Source of the DNA: Verrucomicrobiota bacterium
GTDB taxonomy: Bacteria; Verrucomicrobiota; Verrucomicrobiia; Verrucomicrobiales; Verrucomicrobiaceae
Assembly (NCBI GenBank): GCA_009885275.1
Contig: VFKY01000282.1
Location: 1-9,411 of the forward strand
DNA length: 9,411 nt
Reading direction: 5' to 3'
The position numbers and the translations under genes were made by a program. This document shows positions 1 through 7,138 of this stretch, one piece after another (position 1 is the stretch's first letter; the number at the start of each line of letters is the position of its first letter). The notes under the pieces are model-generated. The model ran no database searches, was not told where the DNA came from, and saw only the letters and a program-made list of their open reading frames with translations.

Positions 1-329
1 AAATAATAGCAGGCACGGGTGTCAACGGATTTACAGGTAATGGCGGTCCAGCCAAATTAGCAACTTTACGAGGGCCCAAGGGTATTAGTATAGATCATGA
101 TGGTAATATTTGGTTGGCGGATACGGAAAGCCACACGGTGCGAATGATTGATGCTAAGACGGGGAATCTTCAACTCATCGCTGGCACTGGTGAGAAGGGT
201 GATGGTCCCGAGGGGGATCCGCTACAGTGTAAAATGGCTCGTCTTCATGGCATATTTGCAGACAATGATGGCGCTATCTATATTGGCGACAGTGAAACGC
301 ACCGAGTGCGTGTCCTACGTAAAAAATAA
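1..329 (+). CDS. NHL-repeat beta-propeller protein, C-terminal fragment
   Basis: The reading frame is open from the first bases (first full codon at position 3) to a TAA at 327-329, so this is the 3' end of a gene that starts outside the window. About 108 residues are visible. They show NHL-type blades: an IAGTG-x-NGFTGNGG loop, then GISIDHDGNIWLADTESHTVR, then a second IAGTGEKG loop and a last strand ending in GDSETHRVRVLRKK. The alternating 'D-G-N/A-[IL]-[WY]-[LI]-[AG]-D-[ST]-E-[ST]-H-x-V-R' and 'IAGTG' signatures are typical of six-bladed NHL propellers, which usually mediate protein or ligand binding outside the cytoplasm. An internal ATG at 114 is not the start, because the homologous sequence continues upstream of it. 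The stop lies 16 bp before the next NHL gene, so the two are probably co-transcribed. The exact function is unknown. Confidence 0.85.
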   Translation, partial: IIAGTGVNGFTGNGGPAKLATLRGPKGISIDHDGNIWLADTESHTVRMIDAKTGNLQLIAGTGEKGDGPEGDPLQCKMARLHGIFADNDGAIYIGDSETHRVRVLRKK

Positions 330-345
330 ACAGCTTCAACCAGTC

Positions 346-1422
346 ATGAACAAAGTCTCTTTATTGTTTCCAATAATTTTACTCTCATTATTGCAGGTGA
401 GTAAGTCTCCAGCGGCAGTTGATGTTATAGCAGGAAGCCCCGCCACGGAAATCATCAGTGAACCCTTTAGTGTCGATTTTGACGCTAAAGGTGTGCTTCA
501 TGGCGTTGAATTTACCAAGTCAAATAGGGTGTTCCGAGTCATTAAGGGTAAAGTGGAATTTATCGCTGGGTTTCCACATATTTCTGACGAAAAAAGTGTG
601 ACGGAGGATGTTTGTGATGGCCCTGACCCCATGAAAGCCATTTTTAAAGGAATGCATGACATCCAGATAACACGTGATGGCAAAGCATTGATTGGAGACT
701 CCTTTCACAATCGTGTTCGATTATTCGACCTGAATACAGGTCATGTTTCCACCATTGCCGGCACTGGAAAATCAGGGTTTGGCGGCGATGGGGGCTCTGC
801 TTCAGATGCTAGTTTTAGCATTACGATGACAGCTTCTTTGTCACCCGATCAGACCCGATACTATATAGCTGACATCGGTAATAGCCGCACTCGCATGGTG
901 GATTTAGTTTCTGGTAAAGTTAGTACTGTTGCAGGTAACGGAAAAAAAGGTTTGCCTATTGATGGCGCAAATGCGCTTGAATCCCCTACTGGAGACACTC
1001 GCGCAGTAGCTCAAGCCAAGGACGGCACTTTGTATATTCTTCTACGAGGCGGTAATTCTCTTGTGGCAATGAAGGACGGTAAATTACGCACGGTGGTAAA
1101 CGCTTCAGGTAAAGCTGGCTACGGTGGCGATGGCGGACAAGGACGCGAAGCATTAATGAATGGTCCAAAATACGTGGCCATTGATGCTATAGATAACGTC
1201 CTCATTTGTGACACGGAAAATCATTGTATCCGTCGATATATGCCGAAGACAGGAATAATTGAGCTTATTGCAGGTTCGCCCACTAAAGCTGGAAACACAC
1301 TTGGGCTCACATTTTTAGATACCCAACTGCGTCGTCCGCATGGCTTGCGCATTGGGCCGGATGGATCACTGTATATAGCAGACACCTATAACAATCGGGT
1401 GTTGAAAGCTGAATATAAGTGA
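346..1422 (+). CDS. Secreted NHL-repeat beta-propeller protein (358 aa)
   Basis: I chose the ATG at 346 because it opens directly into a signal peptide: MNK, a hydrophobic core of about residues 5-18, and a likely cleavage after SPA (about residue 23). The frame is also open upstream to an ATG at 148, but that stretch overlaps the preceding gene and is not NHL-like. The mature part has about six propeller blades (roughly residues 41-75, 104-140, 160-198, 215-250, 273-310 and 329-358). Recurring motifs are GDSFHNRVR, ADIGNSRTR, CDTENHCIRR and ADTYNNRV, each following a D-G-x-[LV] strand, and the glycine-rich loops IAGTGKSGFGGDGG, VAGNGKKG and AGYGGDGG. The family fold is well known, but the ligand or partner cannot be read from the sequence. 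It lies 16 bp after a related gene on the same strand, so the pair looks like a tandem duplication in one transcript. No Shine-Dalgarno sequence is visible. An envelope or extracellular location is inferred from the signal peptide. Confidence 0.88.
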   Translation: MNKVSLLFPIILLSLLQVSKSPAAVDVIAGSPATEIISEPFSVDFDAKGVLHGVEFTKSNRVFRVIKGKVEFIAGFPHISDEKSVTEDVCDGPDPMKAIFKGMHDIQITRDGKALIGDSFHNRVRLFDLNTGHVSTIAGTGKSGFGGDGGSASDASFSITMTASLSPDQTRYYIADIGNSRTRMVDLVSGKVSTVAGNGKKGLPIDGANALESPTGDTRAVAQAKDGTLYILLRGGNSLVAMKDGKLRTVVNASGKAGYGGDGGQGREALMNGPKYVAIDAIDNVLICDTENHCIRRYMPKTGIIELIAGSPTKAGNTLGLTFLDTQLRRPHGLRIGPDGSLYIADTYNNRVLKAEYK

Positions 1423-1446
1423 ATATTCATTGCCAGGATCATACAT

Positions 1447-1488
1447 CAAAATAAAAAACCAGTGGCAGATCAAGAACCGCCACTGGTT
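1447..1488 (-). terminator. Intrinsic terminator of the nrdB-nrdA operon
   Basis: A perfect 10-bp inverted repeat, AACCAGTGGC at 1457-1466 and GCCACTGGTT at 1479-1488, encloses a 12-nt loop. Read on the minus strand, the hairpin runs straight into TTTTTTATTTT (through 1447), the form expected of a Rho-independent terminator. It begins 26 bp after the nrdA stop codon. On the plus strand there is no T tract after the hairpin, so it should act mainly on nrdBA transcripts and only weakly, if at all, on the convergent NHL transcript. Confidence 0.88.
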
Positions 1489-1514
1489 GAATTCAGAATG
1501 CTACGAGACTTACT

Positions 1515-4500
1515 TTACTGACAAGCTTCACAAATGCTTCCTGTCATATCGGCATTAAGACGGCAGACCATATTTTGCATATCAACCTCACTTGATGCAT
1601 CAGCTACAGCTGCACGTACAGGTTGAACATCGCCGCCGCTGGTCGTAATTTTTTCAATCTGGCTAGCCCCTCGAGTGCGGAGATAATAAGTTGTCTTTAA
1701 TCCCTTGCGCCACGCAGCACGATACATGTGGCTAAGAGTGCGCATGTCTGTGTCAGGGCAAAAGAGATTAACCGATTGGCTTTGATCAATCCATTTTTGA
1801 CGCCGTGCAGCGGATTCGATGAGGTAGGCCCAATCCACACTGAATGCAGTAGCGTATTTACGTTTCAAATCCGCAGGAACTTCATCCATGCTGTTGAGTT
1901 CACCGTCGAAGTATTTGAGACGCTCACTAATTTCCGCAGTCCATAATCCCCGCTTCTTCAAATCTTTTACCAAGTAAGGATTAAGTACAATGTAATTTCC
2001 TCCAAGATTACTCTTCGTGAAATTATTGGTGAATAGAGGCTCAATACACGGACTACTACCCATGATATTGGAAATGGTTGCCGTAGGCGCAATGGCGATG
2101 ACGTTACTGTTGCGCATCCCTTGTTTCGCTATCTTCTCTCGCACAGGTGTCCAGTCCATTTTACCACCACGAGGAACGTCAATAAGTTCTCCGCGTTCTT
2201 TTTCCAAGAGGTCGACTGTATCTTGTGGCAGCAACCCACGTGACCATTTGCTACCTTCATAAGTAGAATACTTACCACGCTCTGCTGCTAGATCACTACT
2301 TGCCTCATAGGTGTAGTAAGCGATCGCTTCCATGAATTCGTCATTGAAATCAACGGCTTCTTTAGAGGCAAAAGGTATTCCCTTACGATAGAGAGCATAT
2401 TGCAAACCCATCACCCCTAGTCCAATCGGACGATGGCGATTATTGGATGTCTTAGCAGCTTCCGTAGGATAGAAATTAATATCGATCACATTATCAAGCG
2501 CACGAACTGCCATGCGAATGGTTTCACGTAGTTTTGTATGATCAATGTTGCCAGCGTCATCAAGATGATTTTCCAAAATGACAGAACCTAGATTACAGAC
2601 CGCTGTTTCATCAGCACCAGTATTGAGCGTAATTTCAGTGCAAAGATTGGAGCTGTGAATTACACCACAATGATCTTGAGGGCTACGCACATTGCAGGGG
2701 TCTTTAAATGTTATCCAAGGGTGCCCGGTCTCAAAGATGGATTTAAGGATGGTTTTCCATAGATCAATTGCAGGCACTTGTTTCCCATAAATTTTCCCTT
2801 CTTTTGCAAGAGCTTCATAATGCTCATAACGTTTTTGAAATTCCTGTCCATAAGTCTCATGCAAATCAGAAACTTCATTACTCCGAAACAGTGTCCAGTT
2901 TTGACGTCCTTCCATCCGCTTCATGAACAAATCAGGAATCCAGTTTGCCGTGTTCATGTCGTGCGTACGACGACGTTCATCGCCTACGTTCTTCCGTAGA
3001 TCAAGGAACTCAAAAATGTCATTGTGCCAAGTTTCAAGATAAGCACATCCAGAACCACGTCGTTTGCCGCCTTGATTCACAGCTACAAGTTGATCGTTAT
3101 GCAATTTTAGAAACGGAATAACACCCTGACTCTCGCCATTGGTGCCGCTAATATAGCCACCGGTGCCACGAACGGAAGTCCATGATCCGCCGAGTCCCCC
3201 TGCCCATTTGCTAAGGAATGCATTTTCTGCAATACCACGAATCATGATGGATTCGATGCTGTCATCAACCTTATAGAGATAACATGATGAAAGTTGAGAA
3301 TGCATTGTGCCACTGTTAAAAAGTGTCGGCGTACTGGAGCAAAAACGACGGCTTTTATAAAGACGATAGAGCCCAATAATTTTGTCTGTGGGATTCTTTT
3401 CTTGAATGAATAACCCCATGGCAACGCGCATCCAGAACATCTGAGGGGTCTCGAGTCGACGTGAGGGCTTGACCTTTTTATCGATGATTAAATAGCGGTC
3501 ATAGAGCGTATGAATACCGAGATAATCAAAATCCATGTCAGCGGTTGGATCAAGCGCATCAGATAGTTTGTCGATATCGAAGCTCAGTAACTTTTTATTG
3601 AGTCGATTAATTTCTACTCCGCGTTGCAGCACGCGTTTAAAAGCTAAGCGATGAAATGATTGCAAGGAACCGATGCCATCGCGTACGATGTCCCATCCAA
3701 GAACCTCCTCATAGATGTAAGTAAGTAAAATACGTGCGGCAAACTTTGCAAAATCAGCATCTTTTTCCATCAATGATTTAGCATTTAGAATGATGGTTTG
3801 CTTGAGGTGATCAAGGGTTATGTCACTGGATAAAGAACGGCGCAATGCGCGCTCAATCTCGTCCTGTGAAATACAAAGATCCAAGCCCATCATGGCAAAA
3901 TCGACACGCTTCTTCAAATCAAGGCCGTCCCATAGTATGGTTTCCTTATCATTGATGCGGACCACAATCATTTCCTGCTGATTGTCGTCAAACAGCATAG
4001 AGTCCGTTGCTTGTACTGTATCTGGTTTTGCTAATACTTTCTCTCGCTCATGAGAGCGAAGAGCACGGTATTGAATGTAAGCTTTGGCTACTTTGTAATG
4101 CCCACGGCGCATCAATTCTTCTTCCACCAGGTCTTGAACCTGCTCGATGTGGATAAACTGCATCCCTTCATTAATCATTCGTAGCGTTAACGCTTCAGCA
4201 ATGGCATGAGCGTGTGAGGCATCATTCTCTGTGGATACAAATGCTTTGCAGACTGCCCCTTCGATCTTGTTCGGGTTCCATGATACAACTTGACCATTGC
4301 GGCGAATTATTTTTGTGGGGACTAGCAATCCTACAGGCACGTTGGTGGTATGATCAATCTGGTTTTCAAATCGTTGTCTGCGGGCAATAACACTACGAGC
4401 TACGTCATGGGCATTTTGACGCACCAGTACATGCTCAATAGCGTGGTAAATCTCTTGCGCGGTGAGTGTAAGTAATTCATCACCGATCTGTCCTGCAATA

Positions 4501-4823
4501 AGTTTCGCCCGGTCATGTAGCTCCTTGGCTGCTTGCAAGCTGAAAACTCTTACCTGATGTTGGTTGGCTTCGGTGAAGATATCATGCTCACCATGATTGC
4601 GTGCCAATAAAAGGTCAGTCAATGCGCTGCCAATAGTATCGGCAATTTCACCTAAATCAAAATCACGATGCTCATCACGAACACGAACCTTCATGCTAGC
4701 AGCACCATTGGAACTCTCATCATGCGTGATGTCGCGCCAGTTAAACTGTGGTTTTTCTGTTTTCGACTGGGAGGCCAGTCTTTTTAGCTCAATATCTTCA
4801 CGATATAGGTTGTTGGAGATCAT
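1515..4823 (-). CDS. nrdA: Ribonucleoside-diphosphate reductase class I, large (alpha) subunit with three ATP-cone-like modules
   Basis: This is the catalytic subunit (1102 aa) that reduces ribonucleoside diphosphates to deoxyribonucleotides in the cytoplasm together with NrdB. Active-site landmarks are complete: the redox pair C514 (SSCYL) and C743 (CNLGS), the radical/catalytic set N726-x-C728-x-E730 (NLCTE), the phosphate-binding loop PTATISNIMGSSPC (913-926), the radical-transfer tyrosines Y1046-Y1047 (TTYYLRTRGAS), and a C-terminal C1098-E-A-C1101-Q shuttle pair. It is about 340 residues longer than the E. coli protein, nearly all at the N terminus. Residues 168-262 form a canonical ATP-cone (KIIRRNGQVVSWNPNKIE, N183, K186). 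Residues 285-378 look like a second, degenerate cone at the position of the E. coli cone (VVRINDKETILWDGLDLKKRV). Residues 44-150 look like a more degenerate third. It follows nrdB by 48 bp and ends at a strong terminator. No Shine-Dalgarno sequence precedes the ATG at 4823; the next in-frame Met is residue 44. Confidence 0.97.
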   Translation of the reverse strand: MISNNLYREDIELKRLASQSKTEKPQFNWRDITHDESSNGAASMKVRVRDEHRDFDLGEIADTIGSALTDLLLARNHGEHDIFTEANQHQVRVFSLQAAKELHDRAKLIAGQIGDELLTLTAQEIYHAIEHVLVRQNAHDVARSVIARRQRFENQIDHTTNVPVGLLVPTKIIRRNGQVVSWNPNKIEGAVCKAFVSTENDASHAHAIAEALTLRMINEGMQFIHIEQVQDLVEEELMRRGHYKVAKAYIQYRALRSHEREKVLAKPDTVQATDSMLFDDNQQEMIVVRINDKETILWDGLDLKKRVDFAMMGLDLCISQDEIERALRRSLSSDITLDHLKQTIILNAKSLMEKDADFAKFAARILLTYIYEEVLGWDIVRDGIGSLQSFHRLAFKRVLQRGVEINRLNKKLLSFDIDKLSDALDPTADMDFDYLGIHTLYDRYLIIDKKVKPSRRLETPQMFWMRVAMGLFIQEKNPTDKIIGLYRLYKSRRFCSSTPTLFNSGTMHSQLSSCYLYKVDDSIESIMIRGIAENAFLSKWAGGLGGSWTSVRGTGGYISGTNGESQGVIPFLKLHNDQLVAVNQGGKRRGSGCAYLETWHNDIFEFLDLRKNVGDERRRTHDMNTANWIPDLFMKRMEGRQNWTLFRSNEVSDLHETYGQEFQKRYEHYEALAKEGKIYGKQVPAIDLWKTILKSIFETGHPWITFKDPCNVRSPQDHCGVIHSSNLCTEITLNTGADETAVCNLGSVILENHLDDAGNIDHTKLRETIRMAVRALDNVIDINFYPTEAAKTSNNRHRPIGLGVMGLQYALYRKGIPFASKEAVDFNDEFMEAIAYYTYEASSDLAAERGKYSTYEGSKWSRGLLPQDTVDLLEKERGELIDVPRGGKMDWTPVREKIAKQGMRNSNVIAIAPTATISNIMGSSPCIEPLFTNNFTKSNLGGNYIVLNPYLVKDLKKRGLWTAEISERLKYFDGELNSMDEVPADLKRKYATAFSVDWAYLIESAARRQKWIDQSQSVNLFCPDTDMRTLSHMYRAAWRKGLKTTYYLRTRGASQIEKITTSGGDVQPVRAAVADASSEVDMQNMVCRLNADMTGSICEACQ

Positions 4824-4871
4824 GGTGTGCGCGGAGGTTTTGGGTGCTGGGAGTTTTGCGAATCAATGGGC

Positions 4872-5957
4872 TTAGAGATCGTCATCAGAGACCAATTCAA
4901 GATTGGAAGATTTTTGATAATCCGTGACAGTTCCTTCAAAGAAGTTTTGCTCTTTGCGGATGTCCTGCATTTCTGCAAGCCATGGCAGTGGGTTGGTTAT
5001 TCCAGGATTGAGTGGGGATAACCCCACATCAGTGAGGCGGCGATCTGCAATGAAATCGATGTATAACTCAAACTCCTCTGCGCTGAGGCCAACGGCAGCT
5101 ACGGGAAGACAATCGCGAATAAATTCTTTTTCTAAAGCAACAGCTTCTCTCATTGTCTCCACGAGTTCTTCCCGAAATTCAGGTGTCCATATTTCAGGAT
5201 TTTCATCAATGAGATCCATAAACAAGTTCCGGAAAACCTTAATATGATTACTCTCATCGCGCAGTGTATAGCGGAACATCGTGCCTATACCTGGGAATTT
5301 ATTTTGGCGATAGAGGCTTAAGATCATGCCAAAAAGTCCATAGAACTGTGTTCCTTCCATGCACTGTCCATAAACAAAAATATTTTTGGCAAAAAGTTTC
5401 TTATTTACCGGATCAGTCAAATCGATGTCTCGACGCAAGGCGTGCGAACTGCGTGTGACAAAGTCATTTTTCTTTACGATCGTTGGAATGTCCTCAAACA
5501 TCGCTTCACACTCATGTGGATTGATTCCCAACGATGAAATCATGTAAAGTAAGGAGTCTGCGTGAATGTTTTCTTCATGTGCATGTCTCCCCAAAACAAG
5601 CTTTAGCTCCGGTGCAGTTACAAGTTCGCGAACTACATGCTGGATATTGTCTCCAACGATACCCTCAGCGGCTGAGAAATAGCCAATGCCCATCATGATG
5701 ATCCAGCGCTCTGAATCAGAAAGAGTTTCCGTTGAGCGCCATTGTTCGATGTCTTTTTGCATCTGGATGTCTTCTGGCTCCCAATGGTTGGCCTTCATGA
5801 CGCGATAAATGTCATATGCCCATTGATACTTCAGAGGAAGTAAATTGAAGGTCATCGTCTTCCTACCATTAATGATACGTTTAGCTGTGTATGCAGCCTC
5901 TGCCTTGTCTTGATCTAGTACGAAAGTGCGATTGCCAATTTGATAGGTTTTTTCCAT
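4872..5957 (-). CDS. nrdB: Ribonucleoside-diphosphate reductase class I, small (beta) subunit, class Ic-like with Leu at the radical position
   Basis: This 361-aa R2 protein is a ferritin-like dimetal protein that generates the oxidant used by NrdA. All six metal ligands are visible: E98 (FSAAEG), E129 and H132 (HEENIH), E201 (CMEGTQF), and E235 and H238 (RDESNH). W59 (ANHWEPED) matches the radical-transfer Trp, D234 its hydrogen-bond partner, and Y347 near the C terminus the tail tyrosine. Aligning ENIHADSL with E. coli ETIHSRSY puts Leu136 at the Tyr122 radical site, so no tyrosyl radical can form there. The first ligand is Glu, as in Chlamydia R2, instead of the Asp of E. coli. Y196 aligns with Chlamydia Y222, an electron-relay residue of the Mn/Fe enzyme. 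I infer a class Ic enzyme; the metal content cannot be read from sequence. R2-like ligand-binding oxidase is unlikely because nrdA is adjacent and the NrdA-binding tail is present. It is the first gene of the operon, under paired NrdR boxes. Confidence 0.95.
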   Translation of the reverse strand: MEKTYQIGNRTFVLDQDKAEAAYTAKRIINGRKTMTFNLLPLKYQWAYDIYRVMKANHWEPEDIQMQKDIEQWRSTETLSDSERWIIMMGIGYFSAAEGIVGDNIQHVVRELVTAPELKLVLGRHAHEENIHADSLLYMISSLGINPHECEAMFEDIPTIVKKNDFVTRSSHALRRDIDLTDPVNKKLFAKNIFVYGQCMEGTQFYGLFGMILSLYRQNKFPGIGTMFRYTLRDESNHIKVFRNLFMDLIDENPEIWTPEFREELVETMREAVALEKEFIRDCLPVAAVGLSAEEFELYIDFIADRRLTDVGLSPLNPGITNPLPWLAEMQDIRKEQNFFEGTVTDYQKSSNLELVSDDDL

Positions 5958-6067
5958 GTGAAGATCGTCTTATATAGGTTGCTGGTTTTAAACTAGTGTT
6001 GATAAGGGAATGCTTTATGTGAAATCTAAATTTTGGGAGGTAACAATAAGTGGCACATTAGCTATAA

Positions 6068-6115
6068 ACACTATATATTGGTGGCGCGGAGGCTATAATG
6101 CACAATATATAGGGG
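6068..6115 (-). promoter_or_regulatory. Pair of NrdR boxes (operator of nrdBA)
   Basis: Two 16-bp sites fit the NrdR consensus acaCwAtATaTwGtgt. Box 1 is 6068-6083 with core CTATATATTG (6071-6080); box 2 is 6100-6115 with core CAATATATAG (6103-6112). Both 10-bp cores match the consensus at every position, while the outer right flanks (GTG, GGG) are poorer. The cores start 32 bp apart, about three helical turns, the usual arrangement of paired NrdR boxes, which places both on one face of the DNA. They lie 111 bp upstream of the nrdB start. NrdR is a zinc-finger/ATP-cone repressor that senses dATP and ATP and shuts off RNR genes. Its own gene is not in this window. Confidence 0.88.
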
Positions 6116-6200
6116 TTCTCCAAGTAAAAAACACAACAGCTTGCATCACCCCCCGTAGCCACTAGCTCTAGTTTACGATAAAATTTTTTTGACGTAAAAA

Positions 6201-6235
6201 GTAGTTCTCTAGCCAGTCAAAAACACTGGAACTAC
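6201..6235 (-). terminator. Candidate hairpin terminator between the TPR genes and nrdBA
   Basis: The arms GTAGTTC (6201-6207) plus CAGT (6214-6217) pair with ACTG (6225-6228) plus GAACTAC (6229-6235), leaving a 6-nt one-sided bulge and a 7-nt loop. Read on the minus strand, the hairpin is followed by TTTTT (6200-6196). It could stop minus-strand read-through from the TPR genes before the nrdBA control region, but it lies about 250 bp past the TPR stop codon and the bulge weakens it. A structured element of another kind is equally possible. Confidence 0.35.
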
Positions 6236-6384
6236 AATTATTTCAGACGCTTCTTGCAATGCGTTCATGATCAAAGTATTTCATACATCTTAACTAATAT
6301 GCATACCCATTGATGCCTATCACTTGCAAATTGTGCAGGTCGCTGTAATTACAATTTCCGGGTTATTTAATTAATATTAAATTA

Positions 6385-6475
6385 GGAAGGGTGGCTGAGC
6401 TCGGTTTAAGGCACACGACTCGAAATCGTGCGTAGCCAAAAGCTACCGTGGGTTCAAATCCCACCCCTTCCGCCA
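6385..6475 (+). tRNA. tRNA-Ser (anticodon CGA), with encoded CCA
   Basis: A complete class II cloverleaf of 91 nt. The acceptor stem GGAAGGG (6385-6391) pairs with CCCTTCC (6465-6471), followed by discriminator G6472 and an encoded CCA (6473-6475). The anticodon stem CACGA/TCGTG (6414-6418, 6426-6430) closes the loop CTCGAAA, giving anticodon CGA (6421-6423), which reads the serine codon UCG. The long variable arm has a TAGC/GCTA stem (6433-6444), diagnostic of Ser/Leu/Tyr-type tRNAs, and with a G discriminator and CGA anticodon this is serine. The T arm GTGGG-TTCAAAT-CCCAC (6448-6464) is perfect. It converges with the TPR gene, whose stop codon lies 13 bp downstream. Confidence 0.97.
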
Positions 6476-6488
6476 CAAGCCGTTTTGT

Positions 6489-7055
6489 TTACTTCTCCAC
6501 GTGATAGGGCTTATGAGCCTCGTAGAGCACGAGCCGTTGCTTGGCCTCGCTGATTAGTTTTTCACTAAGCTTGGGAGTTTCAAGATATTGTTTTTGATAT
6601 TGAACTGCCTTTACAAAATCCCCCAGCTCAGCATACGCCGCAGCCATGGTATCAATCACACCTGAAACTTTGCCCTCGGAGAGTTCAATGGCTTTGTTGG
6701 CGAATTTCACGGCCTTCTTACCATCTCTCAATTCAGGCTTAGGACAAGTCGCCAACAACCAAGCAATCTCGTTGAAAGCTTCGGCTTTTTTGGGATCTAT
6801 CAAGATAGCTTCACCGTAATCCACAATTGCCTTCTCATATTCGCCCTGATGATCATACGCGAGACCTCTATAAAAATTCGCCGCCCAGTCTTGCGGCTTC
6901 GCTCGAATCGCATCTGTGAAACGATCGATTGCTAGGACATAGTCTCCCGCCACAGCAGCATTCAAACCTTGCTGATACGGGGACATATCCGCACTGAACA
7001 CAGGCGCTGTTAGAAGCAATAATAGGGCTAAGGATAAAAATCGTAGAAAGCGCAT
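6489..7055 (-). CDS. Exported TPR protein (188 aa), paralogue of the neighbouring TPR lipoprotein
   Basis: I chose the ATG at 7055, which begins MRFLRFLSLALLLLLTAPVFSA, a typical signal peptide with cleavage near residues 21-22. The frame extends 15 nt to a TTG at 7070, but that adds only a hydrophobic tail before the positively charged start. The mature protein has two TPR units (residues 30-63 and 64-97: GDYVLAIDRFTDAI, GEYEKAIVDYGEAI) and a 91-residue C-terminal module (98-188) that begins AWLLATCPKPELRDGKKAV and ends YEAHKPYHVEK. That module aligns without gaps with the C terminus of the next TPR protein; I count 58 identities in 91. TPRs are protein-binding helical scaffolds; the partner is unknown. 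A periplasmic or otherwise exported location is inferred. There is no Shine-Dalgarno sequence, and no promoter is apparent in the 150-bp gap to its paralogue, which is occupied mostly by a hairpin repeat. Confidence 0.85.
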   Translation of the reverse strand: MRFLRFLSLALLLLLTAPVFSADMSPYQQGLNAAVAGDYVLAIDRFTDAIRAKPQDWAANFYRGLAYDHQGEYEKAIVDYGEAILIDPKKAEAFNEIAWLLATCPKPELRDGKKAVKFANKAIELSEGKVSGVIDTMAAAYAELGDFVKAVQYQKQYLETPKLSEKLISEAKQRLVLYEAHKPYHVEK

Positions 7056-7138
7056 AAAAACGAGTAGCAACTGATACTAAATCTTCTGCCGCACATTGTC
7101 ACGACGCTTCCGTTGGTGTGATGAAAACACCTATCGAA

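Larger units (their letters stand above)
5958..6384. other. 427-bp intergenic region between divergent nrdBA and tRNA-Ser
   Basis: No convincing gene is present. It contains the nrdBA control region (NrdR boxes at 6068-6115), a hairpin at 6201-6235, and an AT-rich stretch just before the tRNA (6364-6384). For the tRNA, weak promoter-like pairs are TTGCAA (6324-6329) with TAATTA (6346-6351), and TTACAA (6349-6354) with TAATAT (6372-6377, 17-bp spacer). The second would start transcription almost at the tRNA 5' end. Neither is strong enough to call. I could not place an nrdB promoter exactly; the TATA-rich NrdR boxes may overlap it. The nrdB leader (5958-6060) has no Shine-Dalgarno sequence. 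Confidence 0.7.

Noticed and set aside
114..329. Separate 71-aa gene
   Set aside because: The same frame is open to the left edge and encodes NHL-blade sequence before the ATG, so this is only the end of a longer gene.
148..345. N-terminal extension of the second NHL gene
   Set aside because: It overlaps the first NHL gene in another frame, and the signal peptide begins at the ATG at 346.
4827..5021. 64-aa plus-strand frame across the nrdB-nrdA junction
   Set aside because: Antisense to the nrdB 3' end, with no motif and no upstream signal.
6172..6198. TTTACG...CGTAAA inverted repeat around an A/T run
   Set aside because: Short arms and a long low-complexity A/T loop; expected by chance in AT-rich intergenic DNA.
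5950..6384. R2-like ligand-binding oxidase, riboswitch or CRISPR in or near the nrd region
   Set aside because: R2lox does not sit with nrdA and lacks the NrdA-binding tail; I saw no conserved cobalamin-riboswitch core and no spaced direct repeats.
7056..7070. TTG start adding five residues to the small TPR protein
   Set aside because: The ATG at 7055 gives a normal charged signal-peptide start (MRFLRF), and the TTG has no ribosome binding site.
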